From: Brachionus plicatilis
Taxonomy: Eukaryota; Rotifera; Eurotatoria; Ploima; Brachionidae
DNA length: 64,000 nt
NCBI GenBank assembly: GCA_010279815.1
Contig: QEOQ01000258.1
Span: forward strand, 437,004-501,003
Reading direction: 5' to 3'
Shown: piece after piece, positions 25,160-36,068 of the stretch
How positions within the stretch are numbered: the first letter of the stretch is position 1
Layout: every line of letters begins with the position of its first letter
Translations under genes and position numbers: made by a program
The notes under the pieces: model-generated
Database searches by the model: none
What the model saw: the letters and a program-made list of their open reading frames with translations, nothing else
Told to the model about the DNA's origin: nothing

Positions 25160-26284
25160 AAAAAAATTCCTAACAAATATTTTAGAAATCCAAGGAAACT
25201 TTTTGGGAATAATTTCTTTTGCTAACTATTATTTTTTAAAATTACCAAGAAAAATTTAATTGTTAAAATATATTCATGTCAATGGGAGAGTTAAGTTGGA
25301 AGCAATTTTTATCTGGAGCAGAGCGATCTATTTAGAATTTTATAAAATAAATTTTAAAAAATTTTTTTATATAAATGAAAATAAATTTTTTGGTAAAAAA
25401 TTTAAAATTGCTTTTTTATTTTAGATATTTTTTTGAAAAAAAAGATTTTATTATTTTCCAAGTTATTTTACAAAATGGCAGTGACATTTATATGCATAAT
25501 AAAATAATTTTTGTACTCAATTACAGTATTGATTTGACATGATGTTTTTGGCAATTTTTACGGAAAATTACATAAACTTACGAATAAAAGTAGTAATTTA
25601 TTTAATATTACGTAAACATACAAAAGAAAATTTACGTAAAAAAGTAGGATTTGAATTTTCTCAATTTTGTTCGATAAAAAGAGGTTACGTAAAATTCCAT
25701 AATTTTTGTAAATTCCCATTTTTTCTCCAGTAAAAAATGGTAAAAAAAGGTGAATTAAGTAAAAAAAAAAGTTTAATTATTAAAATTTATTTATTTTCAA
25801 AAAAAATAGTTTTATTCATTTTTTTAATAATTTTAAGAAAATTTTTAGTCTTATATTACATATTTTTATTTTTTTTTTTTTTTTTCGTGGAAGCTCTATC
25901 AGTTTTCAAGCTATTTTTAGCGTTTGACCAGGCTAAATTAAAATCAATGTTTTGTGGAACACATTTCTTAAAATGAGCTTTAAAGAATTTCAAATTGGTA
26001 TTGGTTTCAAAATATTGGTTTCAAAAAGAAGCGTGGTAGGAAACCCAAGGCAAAAGACCGGTACGAGAAGAATATAAATAAAAAATAAAAAAAAAATTTT
26101 TCCATTAACAGATATATTAATCTGATAAATTGATCTTAATTAATAAATTTTTTTTTTAAAAAACATAATTTTTTTTTTAATAGTATAATTTTTGGCAAAA
26201 AAAAAGCCAAACTTTTTCACATACGAGGAATCAAAATTAAAAAAAAAAAATTTATTTACAAAGATTTTTTTAGAACAAAAAAAT
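25160..26284. other. Intergenic with TACGTAA-rich stretch and dispersed repeat
   Basis: Positions 25555-25700 contain repeated TTACGTAAA/ACGTAAA motifs. Positions 26017-26165 are copy 2 of the dispersed repeat. Open frames here are by-products of A/T runs. Confidence 0.5.
26017..26165 (+). repeat. Dispersed repeat, copy 2; encodes AT-hook-like peptide in one frame
   Basis: The sequence matches 4055-4210. In the frame starting at GGTTTCAAA it reads GFKKKRGRKPKAKDRYEKN before a stop. KRGRKPK fits an AT-hook core. This copy is open in that frame and the other is not. It may be the 3' end of a mobile-element or gene-family reading frame. Confidence 0.4.
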
Positions 26285-27265
26285 TTACGAGGGCTTTGTA
26301 GATCGAGCAAATTGAGCAATAATTGGTTTGCTGTCCAAAATGTAACCCAATGTTTCGTCGACAGCTTTTTCAGCTAAATTTTCATCAGGAAAATTTATGA
26401 AAGCTTGTCCTTTCATTCTTCCTTCCTTCATTAAGCGAATACTAAATGCATTTTTGTGCTCATCACTTGACCAGTCAATATATCGGCCGTAGATCAGCTT
26501 CAAATCTTCTTCGGTAATTTTTTTAGATAAATTTTTTAGGTAAATTCTTGAATTTTTATTTCCTTTTTGGTAATTTTTAAAAATTGGAAGTTGTTCCAAT
26601 TCACTCAGTTTCAATCTGTTGCTTTCCAAGTCTTTATTTGTGACGCATGAACCAGATTCTTGAACATGAGGCTGAGTGAGATTCGCAGAATTTGAGCTAT
26701 CCGGCATTGTTATTGCAAAATTTGAATCAGAATTGATCAAAATTTTTTTTACCTCGGATTTCATTTTATTATGGCAAACCACGTTGTTGGTTTTTTCAAA
26801 AATTTCATTTAAATTAAAATTCTCCTGTTTTTGCGGAGCCAAATTCATTGATTTTAGAATTGACTTGACTTTTATTTTTTTAACATGCTCATTAGTTTTG
26901 TCAGGCAGCTTTCTTTTAAGGCTTATTTCGGGGTCACTTTCGATTTCACTTTCACTTGAAAACTTCTCCAAATTATCAGCCGAATCAAATTTAATCTGGA
27001 TGGCACATGGTTCACGCACATAAGGATACAAAGGACATGGTAGATTCATTTTGTTCATTAAGTGAAGTGTCTGTTCATAAAATTTTGGATACTTGACCAA
27101 ACAGCTGATTATATTTTGGCATATTATTGGATTGATTTTTGGATAATCGTAGGAAAGTTTGTGGTTTATTGGATAAGGAATTTTAAATTTAGCAGATATT
27201 CCGCAAAGACGTTCAAAAAGCTTTCTTTTGTAATCATTTGATTCTATTACAGATTGACCATCCAT
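26285..27265 (-). CDS. RNPC3: RNPC3 homologue (U11/U12 snRNP 65K), lacking the N-terminal RRM
   Basis: A 326-residue protein. The C-terminal RRM (about residues 238-325) has RNP2 RIYLKNL and RNP1 KGQAFINF, and the block MKEGRMKGQAF typical of RNPC3. This RRM binds the 3' stem-loop of U12 and the 3' loop of U6atac in the minor spliceosome. Residues about 35-80 match the second diagnostic block (…KFYEQTLHLMNKMNLPCP). In animals RNPC3 also has an N-terminal RRM that contacts the U11-59K protein. Here the frame begins just before the middle block, and no RRM-like frame is visible in the 1.2 kb upstream. The first ATG follows GACTAGAACAAA, so a splice acceptor is possible but no exon is evident. 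Confidence 0.85.
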   Translation of the reverse strand: MDGQSVIESNDYKRKLFERLCGISAKFKIPYPINHKLSYDYPKINPIICQNIISCLVKYPKFYEQTLHLMNKMNLPCPLYPYVREPCAIQIKFDSADNLEKFSSESEIESDPEISLKRKLPDKTNEHVKKIKVKSILKSMNLAPQKQENFNLNEIFEKTNNVVCHNKMKSEVKKILINSDSNFAITMPDSSNSANLTQPHVQESGSCVTNKDLESNRLKLSELEQLPIFKNYQKGNKNSRIYLKNLSKKITEEDLKLIYGRYIDWSSDEHKNAFSIRLMKEGRMKGQAFINFPDENLAEKAVDETLGYILDSKPIIAQFARSTKPS

Positions 27266-27269
27266 TTTG

Positions 27270-28455
27270 TTCTAGTCGATTTTTTTATTTAAATCTTCTG
27301 GAAATAAATTGCCATAATTTTGATTAAATATAATTAAATATAATATTAAATATATATTACTACTGCGCATTATTTGCTTAACAAATTCTTTTAATTAAAA
27401 AAATACACTTTTTTCTAAAAAAATTATTTCTACTCTTTTCATCTTTTTTACCTATTATAAAATAAAACTTGAAATAATTAACTTAGGAAAATTCGATTAA
27501 TTTATTAAAAAAAAGAAACTTGATGTAAGCAAAGCAACCTTTGTTTTTAAAGAAATTTTATTTTAGGTATAAATTTTTTTTAAAAAATAATTAATTCATG
27601 TGATTAGAAGAAGAAGTTTTTTATTTTTAGCATTTTGGTTTAATTTTTAATATTTATTGTTGGACCATTTGGAATTAATAGCTGAAAATTTAAATAGAAT
27701 ACCCCAATTTTTCATTATTTTCTCCGAAATATTAAATAATTATCCACAGTTGTAAAGATTATAAACAAAGTAAATTAACACTATCTAATTGAAGTCCTCT
27801 TTTTAAATTAATTTACACTTGTCATAAAGAAATGATACTTTTTATTAAAAAATAAATACCAATTTAATGCATGGTACTGCATTTTTTATCTTCTTTAGAA
27901 TTGTTGTCGATGAAAAAAGAATATTTCTTTTTAAATTATTTTTTTTTAATTTAAAGGAACTTTTGCTAAGTTAAAATAATAAATTTAGAGAAAATCTAAT
28001 ACCGTAAACTCGTGACCATTAGTCTTGGAACAATGTCAAAATTTGGGTTTATTCCATACAGAACTAATACCATCGAAACCATGTTATAAAATTTTTTTAT
28101 TTTTTTTAGAATAAACCTTGACGTCTGACTTTAAACTAAGAGTAAGCGCAAAACTTTGATTTTATTCTTTGAATAATTTCGAATTTATTTTGCCATAAAC
28201 TTAAAAAATTGTCAATTTAGAATTAAGATAGATTTTAGAATTAAGATTTAAATAAATTGATGCTATGTATCGAAGAAAAAGTCCCAATTTTTACTAAATC
28301 TTTAAACATTTTCTTAACTGAGATCTCTTGAAAAAATGAGAATTTTTTAAATTAAAAACAAAAAAAATATTCGAAGAAATATTTATTACTAAAATAAATT
28401 ATTCACTAATAGTTAAAATTTAAAAAATTTTCTTTTGGTCAAAAATCCAAACCAA
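27270..28455. other. Intergenic, no gene seen
   Basis: AT-rich with frequent stops in all frames. I looked here for the missing first RRM of RNPC3 and saw none. A TTTATT near 28381 gives AATAAA on the minus strand, a plausible polyadenylation signal for the pyrophosphatase gene. Confidence 0.5.
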
Positions 28456-28462
28456 AACTAGT

Positions 28463-29371
28463 CTAGTTATATTTGCTTCTGTCGATGTAGCTGACTGCAT
28501 CAATGGCAACTTGGTCGATTTGAGCCGCCTGTGGATTGAAATTCTCACTTGCTTGATTGATGACATTGCTTGCTTCTTCTGCTGTCAGGCGATTCGATGG
28601 GCTATAGTCAAGGCTTGTATTCTCCAGCGATAGTCCTTCTTTTTTTTCCGGACTTTTATCGTATCCCCCTTGAACCAGATTCAACCAAAGTTTATAGTCG
28701 TGATTAATCTGATTTATGGCAAACTCTCTATTGAAGAACTTGCCATTTTCAGCAAAACTATTTGCCGGTTTACCAGTTGGTATCTTGTAAATCTTGAACC
28801 AATCTCTAGTTGAATCTAACAGACCAGGACAATGAGTTTCGACATCAGTGATGTCATTCAATTTAGCAGCTAATGGATCATTGATATCAACACAAATTAT
28901 TTTCCAGTCCGCTTCTCCTTCGTCAATTAAACCAAGAGCGCCCAGCACTTTAATCTGAACTACTGAGCCACGCTGGTGAACTTTTGATCCAATCTCGCAG
29001 ACATCCAGCGGATCATTATCTCCATTGCATCCAGTTGTTTCATCTTTTACATTTGGATCTTCCCATGTTTGTGGCAGGGCACCATAATTCCAGATGTATC
29101 CATGGTGCGGAAAACAGTTGTTTACAAAGCGGAGCTTGTTTTTTTTGACATCTTGGGTTATTGGGTTAAGTTTCTCTTTTTTGCTGATCTCCATTTTGGC
29201 ATTTGACCAGCGTGGTATTTCAATGACGGCATTATAAACTTGGTTTTCTTTGTTGGCAAACAATGGAATGTCGTGAAAAGGCGAAACTAGTTTGTTGGTT
29301 TCAGAATTTTTTATGTAGCATCTGTAGCTGGTGGTATTCAATTGACCACGTTCGTAGCGTTCATAAGTCAT
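28463..29371 (-). CDS. PPA1: Inorganic pyrophosphatase, family I, cytosolic form
   Basis: A 302-residue single-exon protein. It hydrolyses pyrophosphate to two phosphates, drawing biosynthetic reactions forward. The family I signature DNDPLDV is at residues 118-124, with the metal-binding aspartates D118, D120 and D123. Upstream are FPHHGYIWNYGALPQTWEDP and the substrate-pocket EIPRWSNAKMEI. A further conserved Asp-rich block is DINDPLAAKLNDI. The length matches animal cytosolic PPA1 (about 289). There is no presequence, so a mitochondrial form is unlikely. The ATG is well placed against the family start (ERGQLNT). Confidence 0.93.
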   Translation of the reverse strand: MTYERYERGQLNTTSYRCYIKNSETNKLVSPFHDIPLFANKENQVYNAVIEIPRWSNAKMEISKKEKLNPITQDVKKNKLRFVNNCFPHHGYIWNYGALPQTWEDPNVKDETTGCNGDNDPLDVCEIGSKVHQRGSVVQIKVLGALGLIDEGEADWKIICVDINDPLAAKLNDITDVETHCPGLLDSTRDWFKIYKIPTGKPANSFAENGKFFNREFAINQINHDYKLWLNLVQGGYDKSPEKKEGLSLENTSLDYSPSNRLTAEEASNVINQASENFNPQAAQIDQVAIDAVSYIDRSKYN

Positions 29372-29715
29372 TTTGGAAAATTCTAGAATATTAGAATAAG
29401 CAACACGTTAAATATGTTAAATTTTTATTTTTACTAAAATGTGATTGAATTTTTGCTTTTAAAATATGTATGAACAAAAAAAGCTTATTTTAGAAATGTG
29501 TTTTCAATTTGAGAAAATAAAATTGTTTTTTTAATTTTTTCAAATGAATTTTATATAGAAAAATTGTGCCTTGAAAGAATTAGTGAAAAGAAACAATTTT
29601 GTCAATAATCGCCCTCTAAGTAAATTTGTCGAAATTTGTCGAATTTTGTCGAAATTATTAAGTATCCTTGTTAATTAAGAAATGATTAGTAAAATAAATA
29701 AAATAACAATTTTTT

Positions 29716-29804
29716 AAATATTGTCTTTAACTGATCAAATTTTGACTTTTAAGTTGAGACTTAATTTGAGAATTCATAGAAAATTTTGATCTGATAAGAC
29801 CTTG
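29716..29804 (+). repeat. Direct repeat, copy 1 of 2
   Basis: The ~89-bp sequence from TTAAATATTGTC to GATCTGATAAGACC recurs at 30758-30846 with about 90% identity by eye. The two copies flank about 950 bp that contain an inverted-repeat element. Confidence 0.6.
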
Positions 29805-30083
29805 TTTGTTAATTCATTTGAAAAAATCAAAAAAATTCGCCTTTAGTTCATAATGATGGATTAAAATCAAAATAAGGTGTTAATAAAATATTGAACTTAA
29901 TTTTTTTTACATTTTTTTGTTAGTTTCAAGGTTAATCAACAGGCTATTATCCTTATCTATTGAATAGACTGATTAGCTCTTCATTTATTTCAATTAAAAT
30001 AAATAATTCATTAAAATACAATAAATCAAAATGTTTTATAAAAAAATATTAAAAAAAAAAAGAAAAATTTAATTAATTTAATT

Positions 30084-30449
30084 GTCAATTAGAAGTTTAT
30101 GACCAATTTTTGATGCTCAAATCAAACTTAAACTATTAAATAAATTGTTATTTCTTAATAGAAATAATGCAGAGATACATTATTGGATTTAGCATACTAT
30201 GTTAAATAAAAAAATTAACTCTGCAATATCAAAATGGACAATGCAGAGTACACACCATCGAAATGATGCTATTTTGAGTGGAAAATTTTTTCAGAAATTT
30301 GCAGATTGTGCATTTAGATATAACAAAGTATGTTAAAACCGAAAATTACCTCTGCGCTAATTCTATTAAAAGATTAAAATTTATTTTAAAGTTTTAGTTT
30401 GATTTGTTAATTTTGAGCATCAAAAATTGATCATTAACTTCAACTTGCC
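30084..30449. mobile_element. 366-bp palindromic element with exact 8-bp target duplication and CTCTGCA core
   Basis: The left arm (GTCAATTAGAAGTTTATGACC…) is the inverse of the right arm (…TGATCATTAACTTCAACTTGCC). ATTTAATT flanks both ends exactly. The central part has three copies of CTCTGCA/TGCAGAG (30168, 30219, 30242) plus a near copy at 30350. It has no coding capacity. Confidence 0.75.
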
Positions 30450-30757
30450 ATTTAATTTATTTATTTATAAAAATTTTTGTAAACCAATTTAAATTTATCA
30501 AAAATTTTAACTGATTTAAAAAAAAAAATGATATTTATATTATTAAAAATAGATGTTTTGAAATAATTAAAGGATAAACAATCAATAACAAAATTATTAA
30601 TTAATTTTGGAAAAAATCATAAAAAGTTAGCTCTCCAAACATTGTCTTTGTTTTTCGTACAATTAAATTATTTTTGTTTCTCAAATTGTATTTAAGGTTT
30701 CTTATTTTCTTTTCTTTTAAACTTTCTTTTAATAAAATAGAAATTTTATACAATTTT

Positions 30758-30846
30758 TTAAATCTTGTCCTTAACTGATCAAATTTTGACTTTTAATTTG
30801 AGATTTAAATTGAGAATTCATAGAAAATTTTGATCTGATAAAATCT
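30758..30846 (+). repeat. Direct repeat, copy 2 of 2
   Basis: Matches 29716-29804; see that entry. Confidence 0.6.
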
Positions 30847-31688
30847 AATTTTACAAAAATTCAAGTAAAATTACTTTAGAAAGTTTGGTGATTTTACAAA
30901 AATTAACTTTAGATGTCATAAAGTTACTTTAATTTGCCAAAATTTCCGTAAATTTTTAAAAGACCAAAAAAAGTGATTTTTTAGTCAATTTTTTAAAATA
31001 ACAATCATAATGAAAAAATTAAATAATTTTTTGTAAAATTAATAAAAACAGGTAAAAATTTAAAGTTTTATTTAAATCTATTTCTTAAACAAATAAAGGT
31101 AAAACCATATTAATTTTTCTCTTTTGATCTGCAATTTTTTAACTGTTCAAATGAGCTTTAAAACTACAATTAGATAATTCGATCTAATAATCAATCTAAT
31201 ATAATTTCTTGTTTCTAAGTTTTAATTTTTACCCCTCGTCTTGATAAAATTAATTGACAAGTTCAGATCATCAGAACATCATATAAATTTGCTCAGAATT
31301 GACAAAAAATCCTTTTTATTAAGTCTTTGAAAATTTATGGAATTTTTGGCAAATTAATGTAATTTTTACAATGTACTTAAGCAACAATTTAATTATTGTA
31401 ATCACTAAATTTGATACTATTACAGAAATTAATTCTAATTGTTGCTATGGTACCTTTTAGTATTAAAATATTTTGAGATATATTTTTCTTTTTTTTTAAT
31501 TTTTAAATAAGAAAATGGTATTATTTTTTTAGTTTTTTCTTTCTTCATTTTTGCTAATATCCCTTTAAATCGTGCTGGAAAATTCATAATAAAGAGAATT
31601 AAAATATTTCCTTTTTTGATATATTAAAACTAAAGATAAAAAACGCAACATAGCGTAACATGCTATAATTTTTTCCTCAAATTAAACA

Positions 31689-31994
31689 GGAAATTGAAGT
31701 TTTAGGTCAAAATTTTATGATCAAAACGATCGTTTAAAATTTTAAAAGTTAATTAACCTAATGATTTTGATAAATTTTAAGAAAAAAATACTAAACATTA
31801 CTAGACATGTAATGTCTAATAATGATTCATTATCAAATAAACATCAAAATGATTGATATCTAATTTATTTAGCAATAATAATCAATAATATGAAGTAATT
31901 GCTTTGGAAAAAATTATTTTTCAAAAAATTCTCTACTATTAAAAGAAAATATTAAATTTTATCTTTAGATCTCGATCTCAAACTTGAATTTGCC
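31689..31994. mobile_element. Shorter inverted relative of the element at 22486-23006
   Basis: Reverse-complemented, this shares with the longer copy the termini (GGCAAATTCAAGTTTGAGATC), a stretch around AGCAATTACTT and a long block around CTAGTAATGTTTAGTATTT. About 200 bp of the longer copy are absent. Confidence 0.65.
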
Positions 31995-31999
31995 AATTA

Positions 32000-34000
32000 A
32001 ATCTATAATTTGTTATTTAAAACACTTAAATCATTAATCAAATTCAATCTTATCAATGTTTTATTTTTATTTTCGATCAACAAAAATCTTTATTAAATTT
32101 AATTTATATATAAAATCGACTATATTCGATAAATTTAAATAAAATCAATTATTTCCGAACAAAATTAAAATTTGATCCTTAAAATTAAATGACTAAAGTT
32201 TTTTTAAGCTGATATATAATAGAAAAAAGTTTTTTTCTTTTTTTTGTTTCATCACAGATTTTAAAATTACAAAAGGTAGAAAAAATAGAATAAATTTTTT
32301 AAAGTTTATTTTTACTCTGAAAATTAAACCAAAAAGAAAATGCGAATAATCATTTTATTATTATTATTATTTAGGTCGCAAAAGTAAAAAAAAAGTACTA
32401 TTCTTATTATGTTAAATTTAAATCCATATTTTTCTAAACGAAATGGAATTAAATATTCAGATATTATTTCTTTTAATAGATTTAAATCTAAAAAACACTA
32501 AAAAAGTTTAAATATTATTAAAAATTTTCAGGTCTATTCGAATCTGTTTTCAAATTTTCTTTAGAGGCCCAACCATTTTTGAAGTAATTTAATTCATTGT
32601 TTAATTGATAATTCCAAAAATGTATAATTATTATATTATGATTATTGGCTTAAAGGAAGGACTAAGCTTCCATTCCAACCGGCCAAGGCTTTGCCGAACT
32701 ATATTTTAAATAAATAAGTAAAATATTATGATTATCTTTTTAGGTGTTATTTAAATTTTAACCTTTTTTAAAAAATTTTTAAATAATAACGAAGAAATAA
32801 CTTGTTTTTTTCATTTTAATTTATTAAGTTGATCCAAAAAATTTATTAGTGTAATATAAATATCCATGTTCAAAGTATTTGGATTTTTTTTCCTAATAGG
32901 AAAAATATCATTTTATAAAAGGGTTAAAAATTTTAGCAACAATAAAAACCAATCAAACAGGTCTTAGTATGTTTTTTTGAACTCATTTATCAAAAAATAT
33001 TTATAATTTTTTTAGACAACAATTAGCGACATTTAAAAAAATTAAAAAAATTAAATAAATTAAATAAATAATTTCAATTAAAATCCTAAATAGACCAAAA
33101 AATATTATTTATTTAATCAAAAAATTCATAATTATTAAACTATTCATTTTCGAATAAAAATTTGATTTAAAACCGAATTTATAATGCTGTACCAAATCAA
33201 CTTACTCATTTCAATTTTTTAAAATTTTGATAAGTAAAAAATATGTTCCTTTTAACCGAATTTTATTAAATTTTGTGCAAATTTTTATGAACCTATTATC
33301 ATTTTTTTATGTGCTAATAAAACATTATGGTCTTACTTGTTTACATTTTCCACTTTTGTTACTCTAGAGCAAAAGCGTTTCACAGCTTCTTATATCTTAT
33401 TTTTTGGACTTTACTTAACGGGAAATATAAATATATATAAAGATTAAATTACATACGATTCAGAAAACATTTTGAATTTATTCTTTATCACAATAGCATT
33501 CTTTTGGCAAAAATTGCGGGTATCTAGATCTGGTGAATTTTCAGGTAATTTTTATGAAAAAAAGTAAAATTGGACAAAATCTATTACAAAATTTGGCTAA
33601 TAAGAAAATATTTTTTTACTTGTCAAAATTTTGAACATTCTTTTTGTTAGATTATCTATTCTCTCTTTTTTTAATTTTATTAATATCTAATGATCACCAT
33701 ACAATTCAGGTGACAAAAAAATTTGGCTTTTTTTCAATAAAAAACTTATGTGATCTAATGATCATCATTTTTTTGTTGAGCCTTCCAAAAAAATTAAATT
33801 TAGGGTTACGAATTTCAAGTCAAAAATTAAAAATTCACTCTAAATAAAAAAAAAAATTTTTCCAAAGTCAATTAAAAGAAAAAAAAATCATTTTTTTTAC
33901 CAAGTAAATACTTTATTAATAAAATCAAATAAGTCTGCTTTAATTTTCTCTTTAATCAAAAATAAATTATTTAAAAATTTAAGTTTTTTTTGTTTGTCTA
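32000..34000. other. Intergenic, no gene seen
   Basis: AT-rich; apart from the hairpin-tail at 32655 I see only homopolymer runs. The frame at 33644-33847 has no features of a protein. Confidence 0.5.
32655..32720 (+). repeat. Hairpin followed by AAAT tail
   Basis: CGGCCAAGGCTTTGCCG can fold on a CGGC/GCCG stem and is followed by (AAAT)n-like sequence, like 8886 and 14990. Confidence 0.35.
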
Positions 34001-34011
34001 TTTTTTTTTAT

Positions 34012-34383
34012 TTATCTTTTAAATTGTTTCACAGCTGGATCTGGTGGTTCTGGCACATCAAAATCATCCAAAAATTTCTCTTGACTAATCGCGTACATTG
34101 TGTAGCCATAAACGCTAAGAACAAATCCAAACAAAATAACTCCTGTTACTCTATAGTGCTTCCTGAGCGTTTGCTCTTTCTTGAAGCGCTCAAAATTTCG
34201 CTCACTAATTTTGCGGATGTAATTTTGTTCGGCAATGCCAAAAGCTTTGTTATCTACACTCAATTTGCTTAGGATGTCGCTTTTGTTCGTGGACAATTGA
34301 GATACACCAGACTGATTCAGCGTGCCATTTTCACTTAATCTAAGAGCATTGAAAAAAAAACGATTGTATCTAGTGACTTTCAT
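34012..34383 (-). CDS. COA3: COA3 (cytochrome c oxidase assembly factor 3)
   Basis: A 123-residue protein of the mitochondrial inner membrane. COA3 stabilises newly made COX1 and controls its synthesis. The conserved part is residues about 70-115: basic ERFKKEQTLRKHYR, a single membrane segment (VTGVILFGFVLSVYGYTMYAI), then SQEKFLDDFD, the usual COA3 signature after the membrane span. It is intronless. The ATG lies only 2 nt after the stop codon of DNLZ on the same strand, which points to a shared transcript. The N-terminus (MKVTRYNRFFFNALRLSENG) is basic and may aid targeting. Confidence 0.87.
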   Translation of the reverse strand: MKVTRYNRFFFNALRLSENGTLNQSGVSQLSTNKSDILSKLSVDNKAFGIAEQNYIRKISERNFERFKKEQTLRKHYRVTGVILFGFVLSVYGYTMYAISQEKFLDDFDVPEPPDPAVKQFKR

Positions 34384-34385
34384 TC

Positions 34386-35020
34386 CTATGGTTTGGTCAA
34401 ATGGTCCTGCTCGCCTATTATTTCGATATTAGGGTCCGAATTTGATTCACACTTGGCAGTTGGGTCCAAATTGAAACGCTTTACTGTTTCGCCTTTTTCC
34501 AAAAGAATTTCTTCTATATTTCTAAACAAAAATGAACATTAGTTGACAATTTTGTGTTAAACAAAAGATACACAAGTCCCACCCAGAAAGGCCTTAGTTT
34601 AATTTTAATGATAAATGCTTAAAATTTTGAAAAAGAAAAAAAATTAACCCCAAGGTCCTTTCTTGGATCTTGCGCCTTTTTAAGCATCTATCACGCATAC
34701 TTTTTGCCTCTAAGGTCTGAGAACCATCCTAAATTATCAGCTATTATGTGATGATTCAAGCACTTGGGACACTTGATCAGTACTACACCTTTTTCGTATG
34801 ATTGCTTGTGAAATGTCCGTGATATTCGCTCATCACATACTTTACATGTAAATGAAATGGCTAGGCGAGGTTTAATTGATTCATTTAGAGGCTGCTTTGT
34901 TGAATAGTGCTTTAGTGAAGTCGGGCTCAATTTAGGAACAGGTAGAAAATTTTGGCTTTTATTTGCAATTTTTTGGTACCTAAGTTGGCCCAACGCAACT
35001 CTAGACAGCAGTCGAAACAT
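34386..35020 (-). CDS. DNLZ: DNLZ (DNL-type zinc finger, Hep1/Zim17), two exons
   Basis: I place exons at 34701-35020 and 34386-34521, with a 179-nt GT/AG intron (GTATGC donor) and agreeing phase, for 151 residues. The protein keeps mitochondrial Hsp70 soluble and active in the matrix. The zinc ribbon is complete: [10 protein letters not shown] and CPKCLNHH, with [14 protein letters not shown] between ribbon and tail. Exon 2 continues [11 protein letters not shown], as in other animals. The first ~40 residues are basic, Ser/Leu-rich and fit a presequence ([20 protein letters not shown]). The stop TAG is followed by GA and then the COA3 ATG. Confidence 0.9.
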
Positions 35021-35308
35021 TTCTAATTTTTTAAATTTGAATTCGCTTTCTTTTATAAATACTTATGTTAGTGGGAAATATTGCATGATTTGGTATAAAA
35101 ATATTTTTTTTTAATATTTCAAATGATTAGCATAATTGTAAATAATAATATTTTTAAATTTTTAAAAAATAATAGATGACTAAAAATTTCTGTCTGATGT
35201 TTTGCAAGAATTTCAGTCAAACCTTAATATAAGAAACCTTGTTCGCGCGGTATAACGAAACGGGCGGTATTTAAACTATCACTATTTTTAATAGAAATTT
35301 ATATAGGT

Positions 35309-35465
35309 TTCCTAGTGTGTGATAATTAAGACCACATTTTTTGTTTGACAATATTTTTATTAAATTCAACCGTGAACTACAACGCTGTTTTATTTCATCA
35401 ACTATTGGGGTACAGGTTAATTTTGAATCAAATTTTATACCTAAGAACTTGATTTCCTTTGGACT
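35309..35465 (-). pseudogene. Non-LTR retrotransposon reverse-transcriptase fragment, copy 2
   Basis: On the minus strand about 50 codons are open and read as the LINE RT segment after the catalytic motif: KFLGIKFDSKLT, then a helix with RLNLIKILSNKKCG. This KFLG…D..LT / RLN.L / G pattern is typical of Jockey/CR1-type elements. It is a short truncated piece; a second piece lies at 14640-14850. Confidence 0.65.
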
Positions 35466-35801
35466 CTCAATTTTATTTTCATTAATTTTTAATTTTTATT
35501 TATTTATTTATTTCAAAAATTACGCCAGATTTGGTGATGATAAAAAATATTAAATATAAAAGAAAAATATTAAAAAAGAAAAATTTTATGAAAATAAAGA
35601 CTTTTTTTTTTGTCTCTTTTTAGAATTCAATATTACATGCTTAAAAAAAAAAATTTACATAATTTCTATTTTTACAATTAAAAAGAATAAATAAATAAAT
35701 AAATTTTTAATTTTAAGTCAATATTTTCCTTATTATATTTAGTGAAAACAATAAAGCAAGACTTTTCAACGGCACTATATTAAAAAATAGAAAAAAAAAT
35801 C

Positions 35802-35988
35802 ATACAGTACTGATTTATTCCAGTGGTTTTACCAAAATTTACGCGAATTTACCAAAATATTAGTAAATTTACGGGAATTCCAGTAAATTTACTGTTTTTC
35901 ACTTTTGCGATTTTATGTGAGATTACCGGAATTCCTGTAAATTTACTAAAATTTTGGTAAAACCACTGGAACAAATCAGTACTGTATT
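35802..35988. mobile_element. 187-bp miniature element, CAGTACTG termini, TA flanks
   Basis: CAGTACTGATTTATTCCAG at the left is mirrored by CTGGAACAAATCAGTACTG at the right, and TA lies at each outer side. The arms continue for about 40 bp (GTGGTTTTACCAAAATTT). This fits a Tc1/mariner-type miniature element. Confidence 0.75.
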
Positions 35989-36068
35989 GAAATTATTAGA
36001 TACATATATTTTAGTGATTTGACCAGTCGCCATTTTTCTCAATTTCAATTTCAATTACCTAATTTATC

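Noticed and set aside
25539..25976. Two adjacent open frames downstream of the second Tctex1 gene
   Set aside because: They derive from TACGTAAA repeats and A/T tracts; no protein-like composition.
29716..30846. The two direct repeats considered as LTRs of a short element
   Set aside because: They are only ~89 bp, lack TG…CA ends, and the interior has no coding or primer sites. A segmental duplication or paired insertions fit as well.
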